DNA of 64,000 nucleotides from Planctomycetota bacterium (GTDB lineage: Bacteria; Planctomycetota; Planctomycetia; Pirellulales; Pirellulaceae). Made by a program: the position numbers and the translations under genes. The stretch spans positions 30,481-94,480 of the forward strand of contig VGZC01000017.1 in assembly GCA_016872725.1 (NCBI GenBank), read 5' to 3'. The notes under the pieces are model-generated. The model searched no databases, had not been told where the DNA came from, and saw nothing but the letters and a program-made list of their open reading frames with translations. Below, piece after piece: positions 10,301 through 18,878 of this stretch; position 1 is the stretch's first letter, and every line of letters begins with the position of its first letter.

Positions 10301-12736
10301 TCGATGCTGTCCTACTACGGGCAGCTCGACTTGTCGCACTCGAAGTTCACCGGCAACCGATACGGATTGTACCTGTATCGCGACCCCAAATACGGCGGCG
10401 CGCAGTCGCACACGATCCATGACGTCACGGTGGGACCGATCCCCGAATGGCACGGGATCTACTCCTACCACGGCGGTTTGAACCTCGAACGGGTTACCGT
10501 CGATCGGTGCCGCCACTACGGCGTGCTCGCGTACTACGCCAACGTCACGGCCGCCGATTCGGTTCTCACGAACAACTCGGGCGGATACGCGGCCTATCTC
10601 TACGACGATTCCAAGAAGGCGTGGGACGATCGCGCGCGGCTCACGGTCAAGGACTGCCTGATCACCGGGAACTACGGAGGCCCGTACGCCAACGGATGCC
10701 ATCTGACGATCGACCACTGCGCGATCGAGAAGAACACCTATTGGGGTGTCGTCTGTTCCTACGGGGACCTCGACATCCGGAACCAGGCGAAGGCCGTCAA
10801 CAATAACGGATATGGACTGTACCTCGCCGGAAACACACCCAAGGGGAACCGCGTATTGAGCGGATTCGACGTATCGAGCAACGGCAGCTACGGTATCTAC
10901 GCGACCGACTGCGATCTGACGCTCGAGGATTGCAAGGTCGAACAGATGACCGGTTGGGGCGCGGCGCTCGTCTACGGCAACCTGACGCTCGTGAATACGC
11001 CGATCCGGAAGAACGGCAACGGGCTCTTGGTCTATTCCCGCGCCGATCGAGGGCCCGTCCGGGTGGACGGCCTCGAATCGTACGAGAATGCGGGTACGGG
11101 CCTGTACCATTCGTCGCACTGGCCCGCGCCGGGAACGCTGACGGTCAACGGCGCGTCGGTGATGAACAACCGAGGCTGGGGGTTCCTGAGCTACTACGGC
11201 GACGTCGTTTGCAACGGGTCCACGTTCTCCGACAACGTCTACGGTATCCAGGTCTATCGGCATCCCAACTACGGCGGGATCGGCAACCACACGTTCACCG
11301 ACGTGACCGTCCGGAACACGAAGTCGTGGCACGGGCTCTACTCGCCCTGGGGCAACCTGCGGCTCAACGGATGCAAGATCCTCGACAACAACAACTATGG
11401 CGTACTTTGCTACTACGCGTCCTGCGTCGCGGACGGCTGCGCGTTCGTCGGCAACGGCAGGAGTTCCGGCTACGCGATCTATAACTACGAGTCGAACACG
11501 GACCAGGCGAAATGGCCGAGCATGACGCTCGCGAATTGCGAAATCACCGGCAACTACGGGGGGCCATACGGCTATCAGAGCCGCATGACGATCGACAACT
11601 GCAAGATCGAACAGAACAAGTACTGGGCGCTGATCTGCCAGTACGGCGACTTCGCGTTCCAGAACCAGGAGAAGGCGGTCCACAACAACGGATACGGAAT
11701 CTACCTCGCGGGCAACAACTCGAAGGACGGCCGCGTCCTGAAGGGCTGGGATCTTTCGGACAACGGCGCGTACGGCGTCTATGGGGTCAACTGCGATCTG
11801 GTGCTCGAGGAGTGCAAGCTGGAACGGATGAAGAGCTGGGCGGTCGGTTTGAACGGGTCGACGCTCCGGACAAAAGGCACGACGATCGCGAACAACGCGC
11901 ATGGCATCTACGCCTACAGCAGGCAGGGTATTCCGTCTCCCTCGCTGACCGACGTCCAGGTCGTCAACACGGCGGGATACGCCCTCTATCACTCGTCCGA
12001 CTCCGCGGCTCCCGGTAAACTGACGATCCGCAACACGCGGGTCGAAAACAGCGGTTCGTACGGGCTGGTCAACTACTACGGCGAACTGGACGCCGCCGAC
12101 TTCACCGTGATCGGCAATCCGGCGTCCTCGGTGCACGGGCTCTATAGCTACCGTTCACCGAAATTCACGATCGATCGGACGCGGGTCGTCAACCATAGAA
12201 ATTGGGGATTCCTGAGTTACGGCAACAACGTCACGGCCCGCAATTCGATCCTGGGCAATAACGCGTACGGACTCTACCTCTACAATTACACCGACCGGCC
12301 GACGACCGCCTCGATCGTGAACTGCACACTCGGCAACAACACGACCTACGGCGTGATCCAGTACAACGGTGTTTCGACGGTCGTGAACAACGTACTGTCG
12401 TCGGGCGCGCAAGGTTCGTACGGACTGTACGTCTCGGGCGGGACCATGAACCACGATTACAACGCGCTGCACGGCTACGGCACACCGTTCCAAGGAACGG
12501 GCGCGGCGTCGCACGAGGTTCTCGGCCATCCGAGATTCACCGACCCGACCGCGAACGATTTCACGCTGCAAGGATCGTCGGTGGCCATCAATCGAGGCGT
12601 CGATCTGCCGGGCGACGTCGATTACGACATCCTCGGATTCAAGCGTCCGCAATACGGCAAATGGGAGATCGGCGCGTTCGAGTACACGAAGCCGACCGAC
12701 AGCGCGCACATCGTGAAGTGGACCGAGGTGAAATAG
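7316..12736 (+). CDS. Giant secreted parallel beta-helix repeat protein
   Basis: 1,806 residues. A signal peptide (MRSTLKTRHRLALTAAAWIL to about residue 29) is followed by a DUF1565/right-handed beta-helix cap (YYVRKSGDDGNSGANAKNAW; RAMGPGDVVYVGAGVYEETV), as in pectate-lyase-like surface proteins, and then more than forty short rungs of the type NGYGLYLAGN, NYGGPYAN and WHGLYA. The rungs are organised in a higher-order period of 294 residues (separate entry). The end (HEVLGHPRFTDPTANDFTLQ; INRGVDLPGDVDYDILGFKR) is the usual closing module of such secreted helices. No catalytic acid cluster stands out, so binding or adhesion is as likely as polysaccharide cleavage. ATG 7316, with GAGG upstream, is preferred over the longer frame from 7217. 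Plausible cargo of the secretion systems in this window. Confidence 0.85.
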   Translation: MRSTLKTRHRLALTAAAWILLAGYGASEARTAEYYVRKSGDDGNSGANAKNAWRTIDKARRAMGPGDVVYVGAGVYEETVYPRRSGDEHSPIRYVADTTGKETGDAGAVVLAPKNNWSFHLSDAAHTRIEGFTFDTPTSAINYGVYAYRSDGAVAAKCTFNAGVYFGLYLHDSDALIDESQFDGIRSHAIVVYDADVRIESSGIVRCGSYAVYNWAPATDDPSRTITLKDCAITENYGGPLVYYGKLVLDRTTIEKNTYWGAAVPYGEIEFRHQTKGITNNGYGLYIAGTAGNRKRTLRDFDLSNNGAYGLYAVNCDVVLQDCAITGMKSWAVAMVYSSLRLKNSPIRGNAHGLLVYSHKDYPDPEIRNVDIEENGGTAFYHYSHPGSNSIVHIDTMRIRKNNGWAMQSYYGSVDAKKVDVSDSAYGLYLIHDPKQGPTVTFAFRSLAVRNITNWHGLYAQYANVDLRDSEFRDSNYYGALVYYGKLRANRCVFDSLGKSSGYAVYHYNDKPISSSSPTARLTDCVFSNGYGGPYTHQTRMTLTRCTTTGHRYWGAVCNYGELNLRDQPLAINGNGYGLYVAGNGLSTARSFKGWDFSGNGNYGIYGADCNLELADCKIEKMTGWAVGLNAATLKTSNSPIQNNYRGIAVGGSGASAIAPSLTDLVVRDNQDIAVYHATNHLNPAKLTLTNCAMRNNGGWSLLSYYSDVDLRKCSVEDTPYGLYLYRDEAHTGLGKCAIEDTTIRNITKWHAVYAPASSLAMRRCRVEDVVNYGVLSYYGDCLIEDCLLQRIGTSGGYAVYHHDNNAEPKDRGTLTVRNSAVLDSYGGPYASQSNLVLDNSTIERSKYWALVSNYGDLKLVNQKHEIHNNGYGIYVAGNTSEKGRVLEGWDLSDNGAYGVYAADCDLKLIDCKLDRMTSWAACIAYGTFEAVNSPIRSSGYGLLAYSSSTAAKKTQVTGAVVENCTGYGIYHYSQPATPTTAVFTKCDVRDNGSYSMLSYYGQLDLSHSKFTGNRYGLYLYRDPKYGGAQSHTIHDVTVGPIPEWHGIYSYHGGLNLERVTVDRCRHYGVLAYYANVTAADSVLTNNSGGYAAYLYDDSKKAWDDRARLTVKDCLITGNYGGPYANGCHLTIDHCAIEKNTYWGVVCSYGDLDIRNQAKAVNNNGYGLYLAGNTPKGNRVLSGFDVSSNGSYGIYATDCDLTLEDCKVEQMTGWGAALVYGNLTLVNTPIRKNGNGLLVYSRADRGPVRVDGLESYENAGTGLYHSSHWPAPGTLTVNGASVMNNRGWGFLSYYGDVVCNGSTFSDNVYGIQVYRHPNYGGIGNHTFTDVTVRNTKSWHGLYSPWGNLRLNGCKILDNNNYGVLCYYASCVADGCAFVGNGRSSGYAIYNYESNTDQAKWPSMTLANCEITGNYGGPYGYQSRMTIDNCKIEQNKYWALICQYGDFAFQNQEKAVHNNGYGIYLAGNNSKDGRVLKGWDLSDNGAYGVYGVNCDLVLEECKLERMKSWAVGLNGSTLRTKGTTIANNAHGIYAYSRQGIPSPSLTDVQVVNTAGYALYHSSDSAAPGKLTIRNTRVENSGSYGLVNYYGELDAADFTVIGNPASSVHGLYSYRSPKFTIDRTRVVNHRNWGFLSYGNNVTARNSILGNNAYGLYLYNYTDRPTTASIVNCTLGNNTTYGVIQYNGVSTVVNNVLSSGAQGSYGLYVSGGTMNHDYNALHGYGTPFQGTGAASHEVLGHPRFTDPTANDFTLQGSSVAINRGVDLPGDVDYDILGFKRPQYGKWEIGAFEYTKPTDSAHIVKWTEVK
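7800..12210 (+). repeat. Five in-frame 882-bp super-repeats inside the beta-helix gene
   Basis: The landmark codons for NNGYGLY/NNGYGIY begin at 8153, 9035, 9920, 10802 and 11684, giving spacings of 882, 885, 882 and 882 bases. Each unit runs through the same ordered motifs: NYGGPY, YW(G/A), NNGYG(L/I)Y(V/L)AGN, NGAYG(V/I)Y, a cysteine-bearing D(C/L)xLxDC line, and a GLLVYS line. Unit edges are approximate. Copies differ at many positions, so the amplification is old, yet the period is nearly perfect. Confidence 0.85.
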
Positions 12737-12925
12737 GCGCGGCGGACCGGCGGCATGTCACGAGCGCGTGCTCGGTGGTTTCGTTTCGCGGAACCGCACG
12801 GTACGATTCGCTCCGTACGCCGCCGGAATCCGTTCGAACGCGGGGGCGCCGCGGGGCGACGGACGGTTGTGGAGGTCCGGAGGGCTCGGACCCGACGGAG
12901 GCCTTGCGCGCGTGGAGCGCATCGG

Positions 12926-13726
12926 ATGCGAATCGACGTCTGGTACATGACGACCGGCGACGCGCCGGACGGGATTCGCCTCGACGGGCTCCGTGCGATC
13001 CTCGACGCGGGCGAGTTGGAGCACGAACGGCGGTATCGGCTCGAAAGGCTCCGCAAACAGCACGTCGTCACCCGGGCCCTCGTCCGCTCGGCCCTCGAAC
13101 GGCTCACGGGCGACGCGGCCGAGTCGTTTCGATTCGTGGTCGGCCCATACGGCAAGCCGCGTCTTGTGGACGAAGACCGCTATCCGTGGCGATTCAGCCT
13201 CTCGCACGCCGACGGCGCGGTCCTGTGCGCCGTCGCCGATCGGATCGACCTGGGAGCCGACCTCGAACGCCTCGACCGGCGCGTCAATCTCGACATCGCC
13301 GAACGGTATTTCACAAAGCGCGAGATCGCCCAGATCCACGCGGCTCCCGAAGCCGACCGTCCCCGACGGTTTCTGGATTTCTGGACGCTCAAGGAAGCCT
13401 TCCTGAAGGCGATGGGCACGGGGCTCGCGACGCCCCTTTCCCGATTCACGTTTGGAATCGACTCGCCGCCGCCGGATCGCGCGGACCCCCAATGTCCTCC
13501 GATCGCGCCACGATTGGAATGGGTCGCGCCCGAGTTGGGAACGGCCGCCGAGTGGCGGTGTCGTTCGTTCACCATCGACGGCGATTATGTCGGCGCTGTG
13601 GTCGCCCGCGCTCCCGACGCATCCGAAATCGAATTGACGATCCGTTCCTGTCGACCGATCGGGGATCGGATCCTGCCGAGCGACACGTCCGCGCCGTTAC
13701 CCACGAAGGCGCATCGGTCGGAATGA
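12926..13726 (+). CDS. 4'-phosphopantetheinyl transferase (Sfp type)
   Basis: 266-residue transferase that would move 4'-phosphopantetheine from CoA onto a carrier-protein serine. Visible family motifs are the basic CoA-binding stretch RLRKQHVVTRALVRSAL (about residue 45), GPYGKPRL, FSLSHADGAVLCAVA, the Mg-binding LGADLERLDRR (residues 109-119) and FWTLKEAFLKAMGTGL (W153, K156, E157). The first metal motif reads GAD rather than the usual GID/GVD; the aspartate is kept. ATG 12926 has GGAG eight bases upstream, so the longer frame from 12755 is dropped. Stand-alone here: no polyketide, peptide or acyl-carrier genes lie nearby. It converges with the HzsA-like/SUMF1 gene, 60 bp away. Confidence 0.88.
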   Translation: MRIDVWYMTTGDAPDGIRLDGLRAILDAGELEHERRYRLERLRKQHVVTRALVRSALERLTGDAAESFRFVVGPYGKPRLVDEDRYPWRFSLSHADGAVLCAVADRIDLGADLERLDRRVNLDIAERYFTKREIAQIHAAPEADRPRRFLDFWTLKEAFLKAMGTGLATPLSRFTFGIDSPPPDRADPQCPPIAPRLEWVAPELGTAAEWRCRSFTIDGDYVGAVVARAPDASEIELTIRSCRPIGDRILPSDTSAPLPTKAHRSE

Positions 13727-13754
13727 ACAGTACGCGGTGCGGCGAGCTTCCTTT

Positions 13755-13781
13755 CGTGGGGCGAGCCGGGAGCTTGCCCCA
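13755..13781. repeat. Dispersed palindromic element between convergent genes
   Basis: A 27-bp near-perfect inverted repeat: GTGGGGCGAGC, loop CGGGA, GCTTGCCCCAC. It sits in the 60-bp gap between the convergent phosphopantetheinyl transferase and HzsA-like/SUMF1 genes, where it could act as a two-way terminator. Closely related copies occur inside coding sequence at 13924-13985 and 59333-59388. Confidence 0.7.
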
Positions 13782-13786
13782 CGGGT

Positions 13787-16700
13787 TTATTCCGCTTCAC
13801 AGACGACCCGAAACCCAACGTCGAACACCCGCTGCCACGGTCGATACCCCGTCCTGCTCGCCGATCCCGCGAGGTCCGCGCGCGAGTACCACGATCCGCC
13901 GCGCACGGTCATCGGCTCGCTTTGGGCAAGCCGGAAGCTTGCCCCACGATAATCGCTCGCGTTCGGCTGGGAGCCTGCCCCGCGGTTATCGTCCTTGGCC
14001 TCCCCGTACGCACTTGAGGTCCATTCGGCGACGTTGCCGTGCATATCGCGCAGTCCCCACGCATTCGGTTCGAACGACCCCACTGGCGCGGCGACCTGAT
14101 GCCGATCGTCGTGCGAGTCGGACGCATAGAACGCGCGCACGCGTTCGACACGACTGAAGCCCGTGTTGACCCGATTCCAACCGGCCAGATTGAGCAACGC
14201 CGAGTCCGCCAGGTTCGCGAAACGGGAGAAGTCCGCGTCTCGGGCACCATGATGCATGTCGGTCGCCGCGCCGGCTCGGCATGCCCACTCCCACTGCGTT
14301 TCGGTCGGCAGTGAAAACGCGCGGCCCGTTCGGCGCGACAACCATCGGCAAAACGCGTCGGCCTCGTGCCACGAAACACGGCATACGGGCTGGTTCGGTT
14401 CATTGAGCTCCAAGAAATCCTCCCAGTCCCATTTGAGCCAGGGCATCGGCTCGCGACCGCTGTCGTGCGACGGATCGAATCGAGTGAACTGCGCGTTGGT
14501 CACTTCGAAGCGGCCGATCCAAAACGGCTTGTCGATCGCGGCTCGGCGCGCCGGCCGCTCGTCGGCGAATCCCTCGGCATTCCCCATGACGAACGAGCCC
14601 GCGGGGATGAGCACGAGTCGCAGCGTCACTCCGTCTCCCAAGTCGATGTCCCGCTCGTGCGCCGTCCGATCAAGGTCGCCTTGTCCGCTCTTCCGTTCGA
14701 GGACGGCCGCCCGTTGGCGATCGGCCGCTTCATCGGGTCCAAACGGCCACCCCGCCACATCGATCGGTTCGGAGCGAGGGAGCGGTTCGGGAAGTCGAGG
14801 GGCGCCGCGCGGGGGAACCGGCGCGAGCTGTTCGGGGTCCTCGTCCAAACCGGCAAAACGCCGTTGCGATTCGATCCGCTGATCGCGGCATCGGCTGACC
14901 GCCTCGTTTTCCCGGACTCCGGGGATCTCTTGCCACCCGCCGTACGCCGGCGCGTTCAGGTCGATCCACGTGACGATCCGGTCCCACGATTCCGTATCGA
15001 GCACGACGCCATGGTGTCCTTTGCGGAGCATCTGGACGAGCGGATTGGTGTCGGCGTGGTATTCGGCTGGCGGGAGTACGCGGGGATCGCCTTCCAAACC
15101 CGGACTGCGGACAAACCGGCGCAGCTCGTAGAACGACGGCGGGAACGGCGCGTCGGAGAGCGGCAATCGGCGGGGTTCGGCGGATCGCAGGTCGGCGAGC
15201 GCGCGGCCGTCGCGCGCCGCGCCGTCGTGGCACGCCGCGCAGTGCGTGTCGAGCACGGGTTGCACTTCGCGTTCCCACGAGAATCCCCGCGGCGGCCCAT
15301 ACCACGGCTCGATGCGCGACGGCGCCCGCTCCAGCGCGGCGCCGAGCCGCTTGGCGGGCGCGCTCCCCGTGTAGTCGTGGCATCCAACGCACGACACCGT
15401 CTCGCCCGGCATGGCCGTGAACCAGCTCCGCATCAACTGCAGGGCCTTGCCTTCCGAATCGAGAGGCTGCAGGGCGATCGGCGTGTTGGCCGGCACGACG
15501 AAATGAACCGAGCCGTCCTCGTGGACCGGAACGGTACCCAGGATCCTGCGGACATCCCACGGTCCATCCATGCCGACGTAGTCCTCGATCCCCGATGTTC
15601 CATAGTAATTGAAATGGTAGCTGTACACCCGCAACCGTTTCACCGAGCCGCGGGGCACGCCGACGAGCCCCTCGCCGCTATACACGTCGTTGATCGTGAC
15701 GGTCGCCTCACGCGTTTCAGGCGCCGTTCGATCGGGGATCACGGGCGGGCGCGGCGTCGCGCGCACGGGAATCGGTTCGAGCAGCATGCGGCCGGGGATT
15801 TCGTGGAGGAGAACCAGGTTGTCGAACCGATCGGCCAGATAGACGCCCCACGGCGACTCGGCGGACGGCTGGCACGAGACGAGGAAATACGAGTCGCTGA
15901 GCGGATACGGGTGGAGGAACTTCGGCCATGAACCGTCGACCAGCGCGTCCTTGAGAATCGGTTCGACCGTCCGTCCGTGTCCAGGAATGCGCTGCAGCGC
16001 GCCGTCCGCCTGTTTGCGGCCGACGGCCGCGTCGAACAGGATCAGCTCGCCGGCGCGCGGCGTGCCGTGGTGACCCGTGACGACGCCGACGAACTGCGTC
16101 GGCCGACCGGGGATCGGCTTCGCGTAGAAAATGCGGTTCGGCCAGTAGCCGCCGCTCCCGTAGAACGCGCGCTGCCCCGTGCCGTCCGGGTTCATCGTGA
16201 AGAGCCGCGCGCTGAACGCGTGCGCGATGTCCGTGTATTCCCACCGCAAATAGAGGATGCGTCCGTCCGCCATCATCGTCGGATAGAAGTCGTGGTCCTG
16301 ATCGAAGCAGAGCCGCCGCATGTTCGACCCGTCCGGATTCACCACGAACAGATTGGCGACTTCATCCCAGCGCCGTTCGCACGGCACCGATTGGAAGCAG
16401 GCGGACGATCCGAACAGAACGCGATCGTCGGCGAGATAGCACGCGTCGTAGTTGTCCACATCGTCCAGCACGACCCCCGTGATCCCCTCGTCCCGTAGAA
16501 CGGGGCCCGTGATCTGCCGAGGACCTCCACCTTCGAACCCGAGCTCGTAGATCTGGAACCGGCGACCGCCGTCAAGCCCCGAATAGAGCAGGCGTTCGGC
16601 GCCGAAGTGCAAGTCGAGTTCGCCGACATAACCCGGCGATTCGGGCTGGAACAAGGTGGACAAGGTTCCTTTCCGTCCGACCGGCGACAGCACGGCGATC

Positions 16701-17833
16701 CGATTCTCGATCGGAACCTCGCGCAGCACGGCGTTGCCTTGGTAGTTGTTGGGCAGGCCGTTGAGCACATGGTCGCGGCCCGCGAACGGCGGAATGGGGA
16801 ACGAAGGAGCCGGTTGATAGTCCCTCGCGTCGCGCCGATCGACAAGCAGCAATCGGTCGAAGTCGAGCAGCGGATTGGCGAGCAGGGCATCGTCGCGCAG
16901 CGTATCGAACGCCTCGATCGCGGCGAAGAGCCGTTCGGTGTGGCGCTCCGCGCCGTTCGAGCCGTCCGCGGACGCGACCTCCGCCTCGATCGCGGCGAGC
17001 CGTTCCGAATAGCGGCGCCCATTCGGATAGCGATCACCGAAAGACCGCGTGAGATCGTCGACAGCCCGTCGCAGCGATCGCGGCCCGCCGGCGTTCCACC
17101 GCGCGATCCTCCGTTCCATGTCGCGCGTCCGCTTCTCCGCTTCGGTCCATACCCGCCAGTCGATCTCGCAGCGCCGGAACGTGACGGCCGATCGTTCGGA
17201 CGCCAGTCCGCCCGATCCGCCGACAAGCGCCGGGTACCCGCGCGGCGCGACGGCCCCGTCCGACCACTCGACCATCCAACCGTCGGGTTCGGGTTGTCCT
17301 TCCAGCCACGCCTTGCCCTTCCATCGGTCGTCGGAGCGTTCGAGGCGTATCGTGCACCACCGGCCGACCTCGATCGGAAAACCACACGACGCGCCCCACG
17401 CGACGAAATCGTTCACGAACGTAAGCCGCCCTGCGTAGAGGACGAGATTCACGCCGCGCCCCGTTTCGGGATCGGAAGCGAGGCTCACCCCCGCGCGCGA
17501 GTATTCGCGGCCTTCCCACGCATCCACCCGCAACTCGGCCGTGATGCGCGCGACGGCATCGCCGTGCGCCCCGGCGTAACGCTCGCCAACCACGAGCAAG
17601 GCCTTGGTCGGATCGTCGGCGCCGGGCGCGACTTGCCGAAGGCCGTCGCTTTCCACGACCCACTTGCCTCCGATGAGCTTCCATTCCGGCGCGAGAGGAT
17701 GACCGGAGCCCAGCGCGTATTCCAAGACGACCGGCTCGCCGGCACGGGCCGCCGTTCCCGATCCGGTTTCCGCGCCGAGAAGAAGGGCGGCAATACCGAA
17801 CGCGGCGAGGCTATGACGGCAAAGGCGGTCCAT
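13787..17833 (-). CDS. HzsA-like c-type cytochrome fused to a SUMF1 (FGE-like) domain
   Basis: 1,348 residues, exported (signal peptide to about residue 32). Order: concanavalin/LamG-like N-terminal region (33-240, with WKLIGGKWVVESDG and WCTIRLERSDDRWKG); helical linker; beta-propeller region related to the hydrazine synthase alpha subunit (VVNPDGSNMRRLCFDQDHDF; MADGRILYLRWEYTDIAHAF; FTMNPDGTGQRAFYG); two haem-c motifs, CVGCH at 815 and CAACH at 865; and a C-terminal SUMF1 module from about 1063 (LVLIPAGSFVMGN; WIGRFEVTNAQF; LPTETQWEWACRAGA; GLRDMHGNVAEW; VRGGSW). The catalytic cysteines of true FGE are not obvious, so the module may bind ligand instead. AAGGAG precedes ATG 17833. A palindromic repeat is inserted in frame within the SUMF1 module. 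No HzsB/C partners nearby, so hydrazine synthesis should not be inferred. Confidence 0.82.
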   Translation of the reverse strand: MDRLCRHSLAAFGIAALLLGAETGSGTAARAGEPVVLEYALGSGHPLAPEWKLIGGKWVVESDGLRQVAPGADDPTKALLVVGERYAGAHGDAVARITAELRVDAWEGREYSRAGVSLASDPETGRGVNLVLYAGRLTFVNDFVAWGASCGFPIEVGRWCTIRLERSDDRWKGKAWLEGQPEPDGWMVEWSDGAVAPRGYPALVGGSGGLASERSAVTFRRCEIDWRVWTEAEKRTRDMERRIARWNAGGPRSLRRAVDDLTRSFGDRYPNGRRYSERLAAIEAEVASADGSNGAERHTERLFAAIEAFDTLRDDALLANPLLDFDRLLLVDRRDARDYQPAPSFPIPPFAGRDHVLNGLPNNYQGNAVLREVPIENRIAVLSPVGRKGTLSTLFQPESPGYVGELDLHFGAERLLYSGLDGGRRFQIYELGFEGGGPRQITGPVLRDEGITGVVLDDVDNYDACYLADDRVLFGSSACFQSVPCERRWDEVANLFVVNPDGSNMRRLCFDQDHDFYPTMMADGRILYLRWEYTDIAHAFSARLFTMNPDGTGQRAFYGSGGYWPNRIFYAKPIPGRPTQFVGVVTGHHGTPRAGELILFDAAVGRKQADGALQRIPGHGRTVEPILKDALVDGSWPKFLHPYPLSDSYFLVSCQPSAESPWGVYLADRFDNLVLLHEIPGRMLLEPIPVRATPRPPVIPDRTAPETREATVTINDVYSGEGLVGVPRGSVKRLRVYSYHFNYYGTSGIEDYVGMDGPWDVRRILGTVPVHEDGSVHFVVPANTPIALQPLDSEGKALQLMRSWFTAMPGETVSCVGCHDYTGSAPAKRLGAALERAPSRIEPWYGPPRGFSWEREVQPVLDTHCAACHDGAARDGRALADLRSAEPRRLPLSDAPFPPSFYELRRFVRSPGLEGDPRVLPPAEYHADTNPLVQMLRKGHHGVVLDTESWDRIVTWIDLNAPAYGGWQEIPGVRENEAVSRCRDQRIESQRRFAGLDEDPEQLAPVPPRGAPRLPEPLPRSEPIDVAGWPFGPDEAADRQRAAVLERKSGQGDLDRTAHERDIDLGDGVTLRLVLIPAGSFVMGNAEGFADERPARRAAIDKPFWIGRFEVTNAQFTRFDPSHDSGREPMPWLKWDWEDFLELNEPNQPVCRVSWHEADAFCRWLSRRTGRAFSLPTETQWEWACRAGAATDMHHGARDADFSRFANLADSALLNLAGWNRVNTGFSRVERVRAFYASDSHDDRHQVAAPVGSFEPNAWGLRDMHGNVAEWTSSAYGEAKDDNRGAGSQPNASDYRGASFRLAQSEPMTVRGGSWYSRADLAGSASRTGYRPWQRVFDVGFRVVCEAE
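13924..13985 (-). repeat. Two tandem palindromic-element copies inside the SUMF1 coding sequence
   Basis: Copy one (13924-13948) has arms GGGCAAGC and GCTTGCCC; copy two (13962-13985) is degenerate. On the coding strand they add about twenty residues reading NRGAGSQPNA then SDYRGASFRLAQ, between EWTSSAYGEAKD and EPMTVRGGSW, where SUMF1 proteins normally have only a short loop. Copy one matches the GspI copy at 59333 at about 23 of 25 bases, although the host genes are unrelated. The reading frame is preserved. Confidence 0.75.
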
Positions 17834-18046
17834 GGCCGACTCCTTGGCTTGTTGTTCGATTGGGTCGCGCCGGAACGCGCGGCGCGCATGCGAATGTCCT
17901 CATGGTCGATAGCGTGGCAGCATTGGAGGCCGGACGCAAGCGTTTTCGCGCACATTCCACGAACACCATGTCGAGCACGCGTACGCCACGCGCCGTCGCG
18001 GATCGCCGAACGATCCGACGGGCTGTTGGCCGCCCGCGGTCCTCGT

Positions 18047-18715
18047 TTATGGGGCCGCCCCTCCCCGCTGTTCCTCTTGCTTCCGCTCTTCTTGAGCCTC
18101 TTCATAAAGCTGATCAAAAAGTTCAACATACGATTGGTGAACCTGGGCGATGTACTCGCGAGCCTCCTGAAGAGATTGCCATTCCGCCTTCTTCATCACT
18201 TCCACCACATGGCCCCGGTCCTTCTGACGTCCTGAACTGAGCTTGAGTTCGAGCCACCCTCGAAGACTCGCGTAATCCAGACCTTGTTGGACCCCCAACT
18301 TGGATGGACCCGGGATTGTGGTAGGAGCCTTGTTTCGTGCTTTGCCTCCTTCCGGAACAACATTGATCTCCACATCCCCGTGGGTGAGAGTGTGCCAGCC
18401 GGACTTTGCTTCCCAAGCAACTTTGAAACCGTACCGGGGAGCGACTTTCACCAATGCGTCAAGCTGACTTCGAGCGACTCCGATGTCGATATCTTGCGTT
18501 GCAGCCGGGTAGCCGTACCGGATAGCCCCTAGGCCACCAACGATGGCAATCGGAATCCCCTCCCCGTGCGAGAGTCGCTGGAGGTCCGTGAGTGCATGCG
18601 TAAATCGATTCTCTTCAGAGGCCATGACCGCTCTCACGCTTTCAGAACCACGGTTCAAAATGGCGGCGGATGCCATAATCTCTCGAGATAATCGATTTCG
18701 CGTGTCCGAATCCAT
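18047..18715 (-). CDS. Nucleotidyltransferase-fold protein (orphan)
   Basis: 222 residues. Residues 50-80 (IPIAIVGGLGAIRYGYPAAT then QDIDIGV) give the GG...DxD signature of the pol-beta/MNT nucleotidyltransferase fold used by AbiEii-type toxins and tRNA- or protein-modifying enzymes; a basic region (LRGWLELKLSSGRQKDRGHV) resembles the helical part of that group, and the tail is a charged coiled coil (QLYEEAQEERKQEEQ). ATG 18715 has GGAAG upstream. The gene is visibly poorer in GC than its neighbours, suggesting recent acquisition. No partner antitoxin is adjacent: the flanking genes are both HzsA-like. It could be a solitary toxin-like transferase or a housekeeping enzyme; substrate unknown. 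Confidence 0.65.
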   Translation of the reverse strand: MDSDTRNRLSREIMASAAILNRGSESVRAVMASEENRFTHALTDLQRLSHGEGIPIAIVGGLGAIRYGYPAATQDIDIGVARSQLDALVKVAPRYGFKVAWEAKSGWHTLTHGDVEINVVPEGGKARNKAPTTIPGPSKLGVQQGLDYASLRGWLELKLSSGRQKDRGHVVEVMKKAEWQSLQEAREYIAQVHQSYVELFDQLYEEAQEERKQEEQRGGAAP

Positions 18716-18878
18716 GATTACTTCCGTTCGTTGAGTCGGTACTCGACGGCTGCCCGGCATGGCCTTATCCTCCGTCCGGGTGGGCTCATTATAGCGTGCA
18801 TTGCGAGGCAATTCCCATTCGCTTGACTCGCCCCCGCGGCGCGTGCCATGATGGAAGCCCTAACGAAAGGGCGATTCG

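Noticed and set aside
8801..12136. A 1,111-codon open frame antisense to the beta-helix gene
   Set aside because: It arises from high third-position GC and the repeat period; it has no domain resemblance, no ribosome site, and the sense strand has a full beta-helix with signal peptide.
12661..14157. A 498-codon plus-strand frame containing AGSLPHG-type repeats
   Set aside because: It overlaps the phosphopantetheinyl transferase in another frame and then runs antisense through the SUMF1 domain; the AGSLPHG peptides are the palindromic element read in a different frame.
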